Of a stretch of 64,000 bases of DNA, positions 1 through 7,400 are shown in pieces; position 1 is the first letter of the stretch, and every line of letters starts with the position of its first letter. The translations under genes and the position numbers were made by a program. The stretch covers positions 95,643 through 159,642 of the forward strand of contig NZ_AUCT01000020.1 of the NCBI RefSeq assembly GCF_000429905.1. The letters are read 5' to 3'. This stretch comes from Desulfatibacillum aliphaticivorans DSM 15576 (GTDB lineage Bacteria > Desulfobacterota > Desulfobacteria > Desulfobacterales > Desulfatibacillaceae). Under the pieces are notes generated by a model. It did not search any database and was not told where the DNA came from. It saw only the letters and a program-made list of their open reading frames with translations.

Positions 1-23
1 TTTTTTCATCATACATAACAATT

Positions 24-260
24 ATGCACTGGGCTTTATTTGTTAATAACTATGTGCTCAAAAGGGAGTGGGCGTCCGCAATCCCGCTTGTTGGAGGAAT
101 AGCCGGAGCTCTCGGTATATTGTGCTTGCCAATTGAAGGGAGTTGGAAATACTGTTGGCTACCATTCCTGTTGGATTGGGGGAGTCTGCCAATAATCGTA
201 TTTTCTCTTGCGTGCCACCTGCTTTGTAAAGAAAAAAACTCCATAGATCCCGGCGGCTAA
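24..260 (+). CDS. Small membrane protein, immunity-like (possibly 5'-incomplete)
   Basis: Codes for about 78 residues with two or three hydrophobic stretches (around IPLVGGIAGALGILCLP and WLPFLLDWGSLPIIVFSLAC) and a short charged tail. The pattern of a glycine-rich helix, a tryptophan pair and 'LLDWGSLP' resembles small multi-pass proteins that sit beside polymorphic toxins as immunity proteins; this comparison is from memory. The reading frame stays open upstream of the ATG to the window edge, so the true start may lie outside. Its end overlaps the open frame of the following Hint/toxin cassette. Function is inferred from context only. Confidence 0.4.
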   Translation: MHWALFVNNYVLKREWASAIPLVGGIAGALGILCLPIEGSWKYCWLPFLLDWGSLPIIVFSLACHLLCKEKNSIDPGG

Positions 261-286
261 AAAAGTGGAAGCAACCGGTTATTGAC

Positions 287-769
287 TTGAAATTCGAAGA
301 TGAGCAGGGACGGGAAGAGATCATCACCGCCACGGTGGAACATCCCTTCTGGGTGCAAGGACAGGGATGGGTTGGGGCCTCAGATCTCGTTCCCGAGGAT
401 CAAATCTTTACTTCCCATAACCAATGGCTTACACTGATATCAGCTACCCTAACGCCTGAACTGGAAACGGTCTATAACTTTGAAGTGGATCAAATCCACA
501 ACTACTTTGTGGGCCAGTCCGGTGCCTGGGTGCATAATATGAGTGAGGCCATTAAGTTTACCAGCGCCATGAAGTCAGGAGCAAAAAGGATTGCTTCCGG
601 AAGAAATATAAGAAAAATTCAAGTGCTCGTTGAAAAGTTTGGTGGGAAAGCCAATGGTTGGCGTAAGATGAAAACATGGGATCATTTAGGGCGGGAGATA
701 CACTATTATGAACACCATGGAATCGGCAGAGTTGGGATGAAATTTAAAGGTCAAATGGATCCATTCTAA
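287..769 (+). CDS. Hint-domain polymorphic toxin cassette, 5'-truncated
   Basis: The first half (to about residue 85) is the C-terminal part of a Hint (intein-like) autoprocessing domain: 'ATVEHPFWV', 'GWVGASDL', 'ETVYNFEVDQIHNYFVG' and 'GAWVHN', the last being the usual cleavage site before a toxin tip. The remaining 75 residues, rich in K/R and aromatics and ending in 'GIGRVGMKFKGQMDPF', are the probable toxin domain; I cannot name its family. The N-terminal Hint segment with the nucleophilic Cys and all delivery domains (RHS, filament or similar) are missing. The frame is open back only to a stop at 227-229, and the listed start is a TTG without a clear ribosome binding site. It is therefore a displaced or degraded cassette, probably not expressed alone. 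The next gene, 11 bp downstream, is the likely immunity gene. Confidence 0.6.
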   Translation: MKFEDEQGREEIITATVEHPFWVQGQGWVGASDLVPEDQIFTSHNQWLTLISATLTPELETVYNFEVDQIHNYFVGQSGAWVHNMSEAIKFTSAMKSGAKRIASGRNIRKIQVLVEKFGGKANGWRKMKTWDHLGREIHYYEHHGIGRVGMKFKGQMDPF

Positions 770-780
770 GGAGGCCTATA

Positions 781-1137
781 GTGATAGTCGTTTTTAAGAA
801 TCCTCCGATTGGCGAGGAAAATCCAAAATTGACCACTGAAAAACGGTATGTGGTTATTGGGATTGATGATGCATTTTTCAGAGTTATTGATGACGATAGT
901 GAGCCTATTTTATACCCTAAAGGCTACTTTGAGACTGTTGATTCATCAATTCCGACTGATTGGATTAGGATGGACCACCCGGATGGTGAATACCACATTG
1001 ATCCACCGGAGTGTTCTGCTATCGGATTTTATGAGGACTATTTTGACGATAAGGAGTATGCCCAAGAGGCGTTTAGGCGTGCAACCAAACGTATTTTATC
1101 CCAATTAGAAATTTTAGGGGACGCTTCAAAGAAATAA
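781..1137 (+). CDS. Probable immunity protein of the adjacent toxin cassette
   Basis: Encodes 118 residues, acidic, with no membrane segment. A GTG start is preceded by a good Shine-Dalgarno (AAGGAGG, 779 region). It follows the toxin tip by only 11 bp, the usual toxin-immunity arrangement. Segments such as 'RYVVIGIDDAFFRVIDDD' and 'GFYEDYFDDKEYAQEAF' look like a compact alpha/beta SMI1/SUKH-like or related immunity fold, but I do not recognise the exact family. The last codons (GDASKK) lie inside a 22-bp DNA repeat that recurs just downstream, so the natural C-terminus may have been replaced by a repeat end. Confidence 0.5.
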   Translation: MIVVFKNPPIGEENPKLTTEKRYVVIGIDDAFFRVIDDDSEPILYPKGYFETVDSSIPTDWIRMDHPDGEYHIDPPECSAIGFYEDYFDDKEYAQEAFRRATKRILSQLEILGDASKK

Positions 1138-1163
1138 ATGCTTTAGGGGACGCTTTAAAGAAA
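1113..1163 (+). repeat. Two direct copies of a 22-bp repeat
   Basis: Copies at 1113-1134 and 1142-1163, beginning TTTAGGGGACGCTT and differing at one base (C/T). The first copy encodes the end of the immunity gene. Similar sequences often mark transposase-associated repeats, and a transposase remnant lies 45 bp further on. Confidence 0.7.
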
Positions 1164-1208
1164 CTTAGAAACTTGACCTTGAGTCTTGAACAAGGCCATG
1201 TTTTAGGC

Positions 1209-1274
1209 ATGCCAAGACGATCCCGACTGGACGCCCCGGGCTTATTGCATCACGTCATGATCTGGAGAAGGGAC
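1209..1274 (+). pseudogene. Remnant of a REP-associated (Y1/IS200-like) transposase
   Basis: The ATG at 1209 opens 'MPRRSRLDAPGLLHHVMI', the characteristic N-terminus of RAYT transposases (normally followed by a V-R-G motif and the HUH catalytic core). Here similarity stops after about 18 residues and the sequence passes directly into a palindrome, so nearly all of the gene has been deleted. No HUH or catalytic Tyr segment is present. Confidence 0.7.
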
Positions 1275-1277
1275 AGT

Positions 1278-1305
1278 ATGGGGTCAAATCAACGTTTGAC
1301 CCCAT
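1278..1305. repeat. Perfect 11-bp inverted repeat (REP-like), possible aroA terminator
   Basis: ATGGGGTCAAA at 1278-1288 and its complement at 1295-1305 enclose a 6-base loop. It lies 6 bp beyond the aroA stop codon and directly after the RAYT remnant, so it may be the RAYT element's own terminal hairpin now serving as a terminator for the minus-strand operon. There is no strong U tract. Confidence 0.65.
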
Positions 1306-1311
1306 TTCCCT

Positions 1312-2571
1312 TTAGTACAATTTTTCCCATTCCTCCCAAAAATTGGGGAATGACTTATCCACGCAGGACGGATTTTTGATGATCACGCCCGGAGTTAATA
1401 GCCCGGCGACGGCAAAGCTCATGGCAATGCGGTGGTCGTCGTAAGTGTCAATAACCGCGCCCTGCGGCTTGCCGCCGATGATGGTCATGCTGTCGTCCGT
1501 GCACGAGGCCTGGACGCCCATTTTTTTAAGCTCCGTGATTACGGCGGTGATCCTATCGCTTTCCTTGGCTTTTAGATGCCCCACGTTTTCAATCCGGGTT
1601 TCCCCTTTGGCGAAGGCGGCGACCACGGCCAGGGTAGGGGCCACGTCCGGCATATTGCCCATGTCCACGGTGATTCCCTTGAGGTCGCGGCCGGCGACTG
1701 CCAGCCCCTCATTGGTTTCGTCCAGGCGGCATCCCATGGATTTCAGGATGTAGGCGAAACGGCTGTCCCCCTGGCACGAGGCCGAATGGGTTCCGGCCAC
1801 TCTGATCGTGGCGCCGGTAATAGCCGCCGCTCCCCAGAAATAGCTGGCGCCCGAGGCGTCGGCTTCCACCATATATTCCCCCGCCTGATATTGGGATTGG
1901 CCGGGAACGGAAAACCAGGTATGGCCGTCTCGCTTAATTTCCACGCCCATGGCTTTCATGACCGATACGGTCATGTCAATATAGGGTTTGGAAACCGGGC
2001 CTTCCGTGACGGTGATTTCCATGCCGTCTTGGGTGTAGGGCGCAATAAGCAGCAGGGCCGAAAGATATTGGCTGGACACGCCGCAATTGATGGAAACCTT
2101 TCCCCCCTTGACGGCTGTGCCCTGGATTTTGATGGGAGGGCAGCCGTTCGTGGTCTCCACCGGAACGCCAAGCTGCTCCAGAGCCTGGGCCAGGTCCAGG
2201 ATGGGCCGCTGCTGCATGCGTTCCGTCCCGGTCAGGGTGTAGGTTCCCACGCCCATGGCCGCCACGGCGCACATGAGGCGCAGGGTAGTGCCGGAATTGC
2301 CAAGATGGATGGGATCTTCATACCTGTCCAGGCTGCCGCCGGAACCGTTCACCCAAAAACCGCCTCCCTCGCGGCGTACGCTCACGCCCATTTTGTTCAG
2401 GGCGTTCATGGTCAGGAGTGTGTCTTCGCTTACCAGGCCGTTTTTCACCTGGGAAAGGCCGTCCGCAAGGGCCGCGCATATCAGCATGCGATGGGTGTAG
2501 CTTTTGGACCCCGGAACCATGGCTGTCAGTTCGGTTTTGCCCATGGGCCGGATTGTTATTTGAGACTCCAT
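1312..2571 (-). CDS. aroA: 3-phosphoshikimate 1-carboxyvinyltransferase (EPSP synthase)
   Basis: Transfers enolpyruvyl from PEP to shikimate-3-phosphate, the sixth step of the shikimate pathway, in the cytoplasm. The 419-residue length is normal. Visible signatures are the N-terminal substrate loop 'PGSKSYTHRMLICAALADG', the PEP-loop 'LGNSGTTLRLM', 'SSQYLSALLL', 'DASGASYFWGAAAI', 'MPDVAPTLAVVAAFAKG' and the C-terminal 'KESDRI' and 'DDHRIAMSFAVAG'. It is the last gene of the aromatic operon, separated from aroE by one base, so translation is likely coupled. Start at 'MESQITIRPM', with ATG at 2569-2571 just after the aroE stop. Confidence 0.97.
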   Translation of the reverse strand: MESQITIRPMGKTELTAMVPGSKSYTHRMLICAALADGLSQVKNGLVSEDTLLTMNALNKMGVSVRREGGGFWVNGSGGSLDRYEDPIHLGNSGTTLRLMCAVAAMGVGTYTLTGTERMQQRPILDLAQALEQLGVPVETTNGCPPIKIQGTAVKGGKVSINCGVSSQYLSALLLIAPYTQDGMEITVTEGPVSKPYIDMTVSVMKAMGVEIKRDGHTWFSVPGQSQYQAGEYMVEADASGASYFWGAAAITGATIRVAGTHSASCQGDSRFAYILKSMGCRLDETNEGLAVAGRDLKGITVDMGNMPDVAPTLAVVAAFAKGETRIENVGHLKAKESDRITAVITELKKMGVQASCTDDSMTIIGGKPQGAVIDTYDDHRIAMSFAVAGLLTPGVIIKNPSCVDKSFPNFWEEWEKLY

Positions 2572-2572
2572 A

Positions 2573-3397
2573 TTACCTCTGGCCTAAGATTGTTTCCACG
2601 GTTTCACGCATTTGAGCGACGGGCGCTTCCTTGCCGGTCCACCATTCGAATTGCGAGGCCCCCTGATACACGAACATGGCGATTCCGTCCACTATTGTGC
2701 ATCCGGCGTTCCTTGCGTCGGACAAAAAACGGGTCAGCAAAGGCCGGTACACAATATCCATGGCTACCATGTCTTTATTAAAAAAGGATGCGGGCGCCGG
2801 GCTGTCTTGCACATTGGGGACCATTCCCACCGAAGTGGCGTTGACCGCAATGCGGCAATTCAGCTTGCCCAAATCCTCCATAGGCTGGAAATCAACGCCA
2901 AGCTCTTCAGCCAGCCTGGCCCCTTTTTCCATGGTGCGATTGACAATGGTCACCCTGGCGCCTTCCTGCTTTAAGCCGTAGATGACGGCGCGCGCCGCGC
3001 CTCCTGCGCCGATGACCACCACGTCTTTATCCTTAACCGGCGTTTTTTCCTGGATCGCCTTGACCGCGCCCAGGCAGTCGGAGTTCTTTCCGATCAAACG
3101 TCCCTGGTCATTGATGATGGTGTTGACCGCGCCCATGGCCCGGGCCGTTTCGTCCACCTCGTCCAGGTGCTCCATGACCGAAACCTTGTGAGGAATGGTC
3201 ACGCTGGCGCCGCCTATGTCAAAGGCGCGGATAGCCCGGACCGCCCCTTGGACGTCTGTGACGCGAAAAGCCATGTACGCCGCATTTTCGCCGATGTGCG
3301 TAAAGGCCCGGTTGTGCATGGCCGGGCTCAGGCTGTGGGCCACGGGATCGCCGAACACGGCGTACAACCGGGTCAGGGAATTGATTTCCACGGTCAT
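2573..3397 (-). CDS. aroE: Shikimate dehydrogenase (NADP+)
   Basis: Reduces 3-dehydroshikimate to shikimate. About 274 residues from the chosen ATG (3395-3397), which overlaps the pheA stop as ATGA and is preceded by GGGAG. The N-terminal domain has 'VFGDPVAHSLSPAMHN' (shikimate contacts) and 'TIPHK' (catalytic Lys); the NADP domain has 'GAGGAARAVIYGL' and 'NRT', followed by 'NATSVGM'. The frame is open further upstream inside pheA, but that start would have no reason to be used. Fourth gene of the operon. Confidence 0.96.
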   Translation of the reverse strand: MTVEINSLTRLYAVFGDPVAHSLSPAMHNRAFTHIGENAAYMAFRVTDVQGAVRAIRAFDIGGASVTIPHKVSVMEHLDEVDETARAMGAVNTIINDQGRLIGKNSDCLGAVKAIQEKTPVKDKDVVVIGAGGAARAVIYGLKQEGARVTIVNRTMEKGARLAEELGVDFQPMEDLGKLNCRIAVNATSVGMVPNVQDSPAPASFFNKDMVAMDIVYRPLLTRFLSDARNAGCTIVDGIAMFVYQGASQFEWWTGKEAPVAQMRETVETILGQR

Positions 3398-4491
3398 GGC
3401 CTGTCTCCCACCGGGTAGGAGCCCATCCATTTTACAAAGGAGCACAGGGAACGCATTTTATCCACCACTTTTTTGACAGGCTCGTCTTTCATATGCCCTT
3501 CCAGATCCACGAAAAAGAGGTAATGCCAGCTTGCGCTCTTGGACGGCCGCGATTCCAGCTTGACCATGTTCAGCCCTTCTTCCGAAATGGGCTGCAACAC
3601 GCTGTGCAAAGCGCCCGGGATATGGGGAATGGCGAAGAGCAGGGAGGTTTTATCCCGCCCTGTGGGCTGGACCTTGTCCCTGCCGATGACCAAAAACCGG
3701 GTGATGTTGGTCGTGGAATCCTGGATGTTGTCCGCCAGGGTGTTCAGCTCGTACGTGATGGCCGCCTCCGAGCTGGCGATGGCCGCGCCGCCCGGGGTGT
3801 TGACCGCCATGCGCGCCGCCTCGGACGTGCTGGAGCACTGATTCTGCAGGATTCCCGGCAGGTTTTTGCCCAGCCACTTGCGGCATTGGGCGATGGCCTG
3901 GGGATGGGAGAAAACCACCATGATCTGGTCCAGGGAGTCCTCCGCGGACAGCAGGTCGTGGCGGATGGGCAGATAAATTTCTCCGCAAATCCTCACGTCG
4001 CTTTCCTGAAACAGGTCCAAGGTCAGGTTTACGGCGCCTTCCATGGAGTTTTCCACCGGGACCACGCCGAAAGGCCTCCGCCTTTTGTCCACTTCCTCGA
4101 ACACGTCCGAGATGGTTGCCAGGGGCGTAAAATTGGTGGACCGGCCGAAATGCTTCATGGCCGCCATGTGGGTGAAGGTCGCCTTGGGGCCCAGGTAGCC
4201 CACTTCCAGGGGCTGCTGGATCCTGCGGGACGCGGCGATGATTTCCGTATACAAAAGCAGCAGGGTTTCGTCCGGCATGGGGCCTTCGTTCAACTCCTGC
4301 AGCTTGTTCAGCACCGCCCGTTCCCGGGAGAAATCCACCACCGGCAGGCCCTTGCCCTGTTTGATCGCGCCGATTTTCTGGGCGATGTCCAGGCGTTCGT
4401 TGACCAAAGCCAGGATCTTTTGATCCGTTTCGTTGATAGCCTGCCTTAAGGGTTCCAATTCGGGGAGGCCGTTTTTATTGGATGGTTTCAT
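3394..4491 (-). CDS. pheA: Bifunctional chorismate mutase / prephenate dehydratase (P-protein)
   Basis: Converts chorismate to prephenate and then phenylpyruvate, the committed branch to phenylalanine. 365 residues. Residues ~10-95 form an AroQ-type chorismate mutase helix bundle ('LRQAINETDQKILALVNERLDIAQKIGAIK'). Residues ~95-285 form the prephenate dehydratase ('GYLGPKATFTHMAA', 'VPVENSMEGAVN', 'NITRFLVIG', the T-R-F catalytic motif). The C-terminal ~80 residues form an ACT domain with 'GALHSVL' and 'KLESRPS', the usual Phe feedback site. The start overlaps the aroB' stop (ATGA at 4488-4491) and its stop overlaps the aroE start in the same way. Confidence 0.97.
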   Translation of the reverse strand: MKPSNKNGLPELEPLRQAINETDQKILALVNERLDIAQKIGAIKQGKGLPVVDFSRERAVLNKLQELNEGPMPDETLLLLYTEIIAASRRIQQPLEVGYLGPKATFTHMAAMKHFGRSTNFTPLATISDVFEEVDKRRRPFGVVPVENSMEGAVNLTLDLFQESDVRICGEIYLPIRHDLLSAEDSLDQIMVVFSHPQAIAQCRKWLGKNLPGILQNQCSSTSEAARMAVNTPGGAAIASSEAAITYELNTLADNIQDSTTNITRFLVIGRDKVQPTGRDKTSLLFAIPHIPGALHSVLQPISEEGLNMVKLESRPSKSASWHYLFFVDLEGHMKDEPVKKVVDKMRSLCSFVKWMGSYPVGDRP

Positions 4492-5480
4492 TTTTCCGTT
4501 ATGGTCTCCTTGATTTTATGGCCGAAGTGACGCCCGCCTTCTTCGAGGCTGGCCAGCACTTTATCGCCCGGCTTGAGAGCCACCACGGAAAGGGGCTTGC
4601 CGTCGGTCGCCACAAGGCGGATGGTTTCGGCGTTTTGGCAAATGGTGGTAATCTTTTTATCGCCTGCCTTGGCGGTAATCAACAGCAAAGGCCGTTTTTC
4701 GATTTTCAGCCTGCCCACAACGCCGATGGAGCACTTGCCCTTGTAATCCGTAATAAGCACTTCATCCCCTGCGCTGAGTTCGGAAAGATACCGGGTTTTA
4801 TTGCCCGGAACCTTGGTGTAGGCATGGACCGCGCCTGCGTTCACTCTGAAAGGACGAGCCGCCACATAGGGATTCTCAATGCTTTCGGAGTGAATCAGGA
4901 ACATAGCCGCCGAGGAATTGCCCACCAGCATGCCTTCTCCGGGCTTCATGTCCGTGCAGGTGTCCACGCACACCCGGTCGCCCATGCCAACGGCCTTGAC
5001 TTCCGTGATTTCCACCGGAACCACCGGGGCGGTGGTCCCTTCGCCTTTTAAAAAGGCCAGGGTGCGTTTAAGCTCGGCCGTGTCCGGCGTGTCGATCAAC
5101 ACGCCCCAGACTCCGTGCTCCAGGATGCCGGCGGCGGTCTTGGCTTCGTCCAGGCTTTTGGCCGGGTGCACCACCCTGGCGCCTTTGGCGATGAGGTTTT
5201 CCAGGGGGATGATGCTCCAGTCCGGCGTGTCCACAATGACCGGCCCCATGGCCTGAGCCTGGATAATCTGGTCTTCGTCGTCCATGCTGGTAATGGTGAT
5301 GGTGCTCAAGTCCTTGCCGGGAATCATGTCTCCATCCGGAGCGATGGTGGTTATCCGGCCCAGTTCCTTGACTTTTTCAGCGTACCCCTCGGGAACCATG
5401 AGCGCGTCCGCGCCGCCCTCCAGGGCGGTGGTGACAAGGTCTTTGTTCCAGGGATCCACTTTTACCCAAATGGTTTTCAT
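4488..5480 (-). CDS. aroB': 3-dehydroquinate synthase II (archaeal type)
   Basis: NAD-dependent enzyme that deaminates and cyclises 2-amino-3,7-dideoxy-D-threo-hept-6-ulosonate (ADH) to 3-dehydroquinate. It replaces classical AroB in methanogens and some anaerobic bacteria. 330 residues, family length. Recognised by 'MKTIWVKVDPW', 'GADALMVPEGYAEKVKELGRI', 'GVWGVLIDT', 'GDRVCVDTCTDMKPGEGMLVGNSSAAMFLIHSES', 'RPFRVNAGAVHAY' and 'SELSAGDEVLI'. Lies 14 bp downstream of its pathway partner aroA' and overlaps pheA. Confidence 0.95.
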   Translation of the reverse strand: MKTIWVKVDPWNKDLVTTALEGGADALMVPEGYAEKVKELGRITTIAPDGDMIPGKDLSTITITSMDDEDQIIQAQAMGPVIVDTPDWSIIPLENLIAKGARVVHPAKSLDEAKTAAGILEHGVWGVLIDTPDTAELKRTLAFLKGEGTTAPVVPVEITEVKAVGMGDRVCVDTCTDMKPGEGMLVGNSSAAMFLIHSESIENPYVAARPFRVNAGAVHAYTKVPGNKTRYLSELSAGDEVLITDYKGKCSIGVVGRLKIEKRPLLLITAKAGDKKITTICQNAETIRLVATDGKPLSVVALKPGDKVLASLEEGGRHFGHKIKETITEK

Positions 5481-5494
5481 GAGACGCCTTTCGA

Positions 5495-6289
5495 TTAGAG
5501 GAGTTCCAGGGCTTGCTCGACGGTTGCATCATCATGCACAATGGATGAAATGGCGCGAACGATTTTTACCGGAGCGGCATGCTGGAACACGTTCCGGCCG
5601 ATGGAAACGCCTGCGCCGCCGGCTTCCACGGAGCCTTTGACCATTTCCAGGATGTCGCGATCCGAATCCATTTTGGCGCCGCCTGCAATAACCACGGGAA
5701 CGGCGCAGCCGGAGGTGACCTCGTAGAAGGAGTCAGGCGTACCGGTGTAAGGCACCTTGACGATGTCAGCGCCCATCTCGTGGCCCAGGCGGGCGGCGTG
5801 CTTGACGTATTTGACATCGTATTCATCCACGATTTTTTCGCCGCGAGGGTAGATCATGGCAAGCAGAGGCATGCCCCATGTGCGCGCTTGGTAGCTGATT
5901 TCGCCGAAATCCCTGAGCATGTCCTTTTCCAGGCCATCGCCCAGATTCACATGGATGGAAACGGCGTCCGCGCCCAGTTTGATGGCTTCTTCCATGGTGC
6001 AGATAAGGGTTTTTGCGTTGGGGAAAGGGGAAAGGGAGGTGGATGCTGAAAGGTGGATGATGAGCCCGATGTCCGGTCCGTCGCCCCGGTGGCCTTCCAT
6101 GACCAGTCCTTTATGAACCACCACCGCGTTTGCGCCGCCCGCGGCCACGGAATTAATGGCGGTTTTCATGTCTTGCAGCCCGTCAATGGGGCCGACCGAA
6201 ATGCCGTGATCCATGGGAACCAACACGGTGCGGCGGGTTTTTCGGTTGAGAATGCGTTCCATCCTGATTTGTTTTCCAACGAAGGTCAT
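5495..6289 (-). CDS. aroA': 2-amino-3,7-dideoxy-D-threo-hept-6-ulosonate (ADH) synthase
   Basis: Class I aldolase-fold transaldolase that joins a 6-deoxy-5-ketofructose-1-phosphate unit to aspartate semialdehyde, the alternative first step of aromatic synthesis. 264 residues from the ATG at 6287-6289, preceded by AAAGGAGCAGG. Motifs include 'VPMDHGISVGPIDGLQD', 'DAVSIHVNLGD', 'KVPYTGTPDSFYEVT' (Schiff-base Lys region) and 'PVVIAGGAKMDSDRDILEMV'. An upstream in-frame extension through 'PFSGEGNKIKGAG' encodes part of the leader and is not counted. First gene of the operon, behind a leader with a terminator hairpin. Confidence 0.94.
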   Translation of the reverse strand: MTFVGKQIRMERILNRKTRRTVLVPMDHGISVGPIDGLQDMKTAINSVAAGGANAVVVHKGLVMEGHRGDGPDIGLIIHLSASTSLSPFPNAKTLICTMEEAIKLGADAVSIHVNLGDGLEKDMLRDFGEISYQARTWGMPLLAMIYPRGEKIVDEYDVKYVKHAARLGHEMGADIVKVPYTGTPDSFYEVTSGCAVPVVIAGGAKMDSDRDILEMVKGSVEAGGAGVSIGRNVFQHAAPVKIVRAISSIVHDDATVEQALELL

Positions 6290-6374
6290 TTTTCCTGCTC
6301 CTTTGATTTTGTTGCCTTCCCCGGAAAAAGGGAAGGGCCGTGAAGCCTTTTTTCGCTCCACAGCCCTTTCCGAA

Positions 6375-6470
6375 AACCAAAAAAGCCGTGGAGACTTTTC
6401 GGTCCGCCACGGCTTTGTTGTGTTTGATGGGTTTCAGCTCACCCTCGCGCACCTCCGGGCAGACCGGTGC
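6375..6470 (-). promoter_or_regulatory. Leader of the aromatic operon with candidate attenuator
   Basis: On the minus strand, between the ptuB end and aroA', three hairpins can form in order: GCACC/GGTGC (6470-6466 with 6453-6449), GGGT/ACCC (6444-6441 with 6432-6429), and a strong one GCCGTGG/CCACGGC (6413-6407 with 6391-6385) followed by six Ts (6384-6379). The last is a classic intrinsic terminator ending 90 bp before the aroA' start, so it could stop leader transcripts. No run of Trp, Tyr or Phe codons is obvious, and it matches no riboswitch I can name. It could instead simply end an upstream transcript. Confidence 0.5.
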
Positions 6471-6698
6471 TAAAAAAGTAATAAAAATAATAATAGCACT
6501 TGTTAAAAAGTCTGCCGAAATTGGTAATCACGTAAAAGGGCTCCATTAGCTGAAAATTAACCTCAAGTTGGCTCTGTGATACGGGATGCCAATAGAGTGT
6601 GTCAAGGGTTTTTTTTCTTGGAATGTAATTTTAAAATATTCGTCTTGCAAAAAGAGGGCGGGGAGGCCGGCTTATTAGTTGCTGAATTTATATTGGTT

Positions 6699-7400
6699 TT
6701 AGCATATTCCTCCCGGTCTGGGCGCGGGTTTGAAATTGTCGGACTCATCAAAGCACTCTCGGCATGTTCCGGGGTGGGAATCAATAAAACGGCGCACCAT
6801 GTCCGGGTCGTCCTGAAAAACCGTCATCCAGATGCTCCAGTAACCGCTGGCCATTGCCGTGCGGGTTATTTGCTTCCTCATTTGTTCTGTATTGTTTGTG
6901 CACAAATCCTTTTTCGATTCCTCGGCCATGCCCCATGTTTCTCTTCGGTTCAACCATCTGCGGTCCGAGGCCTTGCTATTCAAGGGCGTCTTGTTTAAAC
7001 CCGTTAATGAAATGGTGTCACGTGCTTTCCGTTCCAAGGCTTCAGGTAAACTATCTGCGGGGAAAACAAGCCCTTCATCCGTATACTTGAAAGCTGCGAA
7101 TGTATTATCCTTGTCAGGCCATAAATAGCGGCCTTCAATAATTTCCTTGTTTCCTTTGGTGGAATTGCAGTTAGTACAGGCGAGGAGAAAGTTATCCCAG
7201 TCCAGTTCTTTGCTGGGATTCACTGATTTCGGCTGTACATGTTCCACCGCCAGAGAGGCGTCCAGATGCATCTCGCAATAGGAGCAATACTCGCCCAGAC
7301 ATTCTATAAGCAGACCTCTCGCTTTTGCATATTTGGTGAACCTGACTTCTTTTCCGTTTTTATCCTTTGGGCGCCCTCCTTTTTTCACCGGCCTCATCAT
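6699..7400 (-). CDS. ptuB: HNH endonuclease, Septu system PtuB
   Basis: 233 residues, predicted cytoplasmic nuclease of a two-gene anti-phage system. The HNH core is visible as 'CSYCEMHLDASLAVEHVQPKS' (zinc Cys pair, His-rich beta turn) followed by 'NFLLACTNCNSTKGNK' (second CxxC and the Asn/His helix), and then the family-typical 'YLWPDKDNTFAAFKYTDEGLV', 'ISLTGLNKTPLNSKASDRRWLNRRETW'. The N-terminal 'RPVKKGGRPKD' is also typical. Start ATG at 7398-7400 overlaps the ptuA stop by 4 bp, so the two are translationally coupled. Partner and length match PtuB; an HNH of a retron-associated PtuAB pair is the other possibility, but no reverse transcriptase is nearby. Confidence 0.88.
   Translation of the reverse strand: MMRPVKKGGRPKDKNGKEVRFTKYAKARGLLIECLGEYCSYCEMHLDASLAVEHVQPKSVNPSKELDWDNFLLACTNCNSTKGNKEIIEGRYLWPDKDNTFAAFKYTDEGLVFPADSLPEALERKARDTISLTGLNKTPLNSKASDRRWLNRRETWGMAEESKKDLCTNNTEQMRKQITRTAMASGYWSIWMTVFQDDPDMVRRFIDSHPGTCRECFDESDNFKPAPRPGGIC

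Noticed and set aside
1576..2781. 401-codon open frame antisense to aroA and aroE
   Set aside because: Lies wholly opposite a convincing aroA/aroE pair, has histidine/glycine-rich composition typical of antisense frames in GC-rich DNA, and shows no domain.
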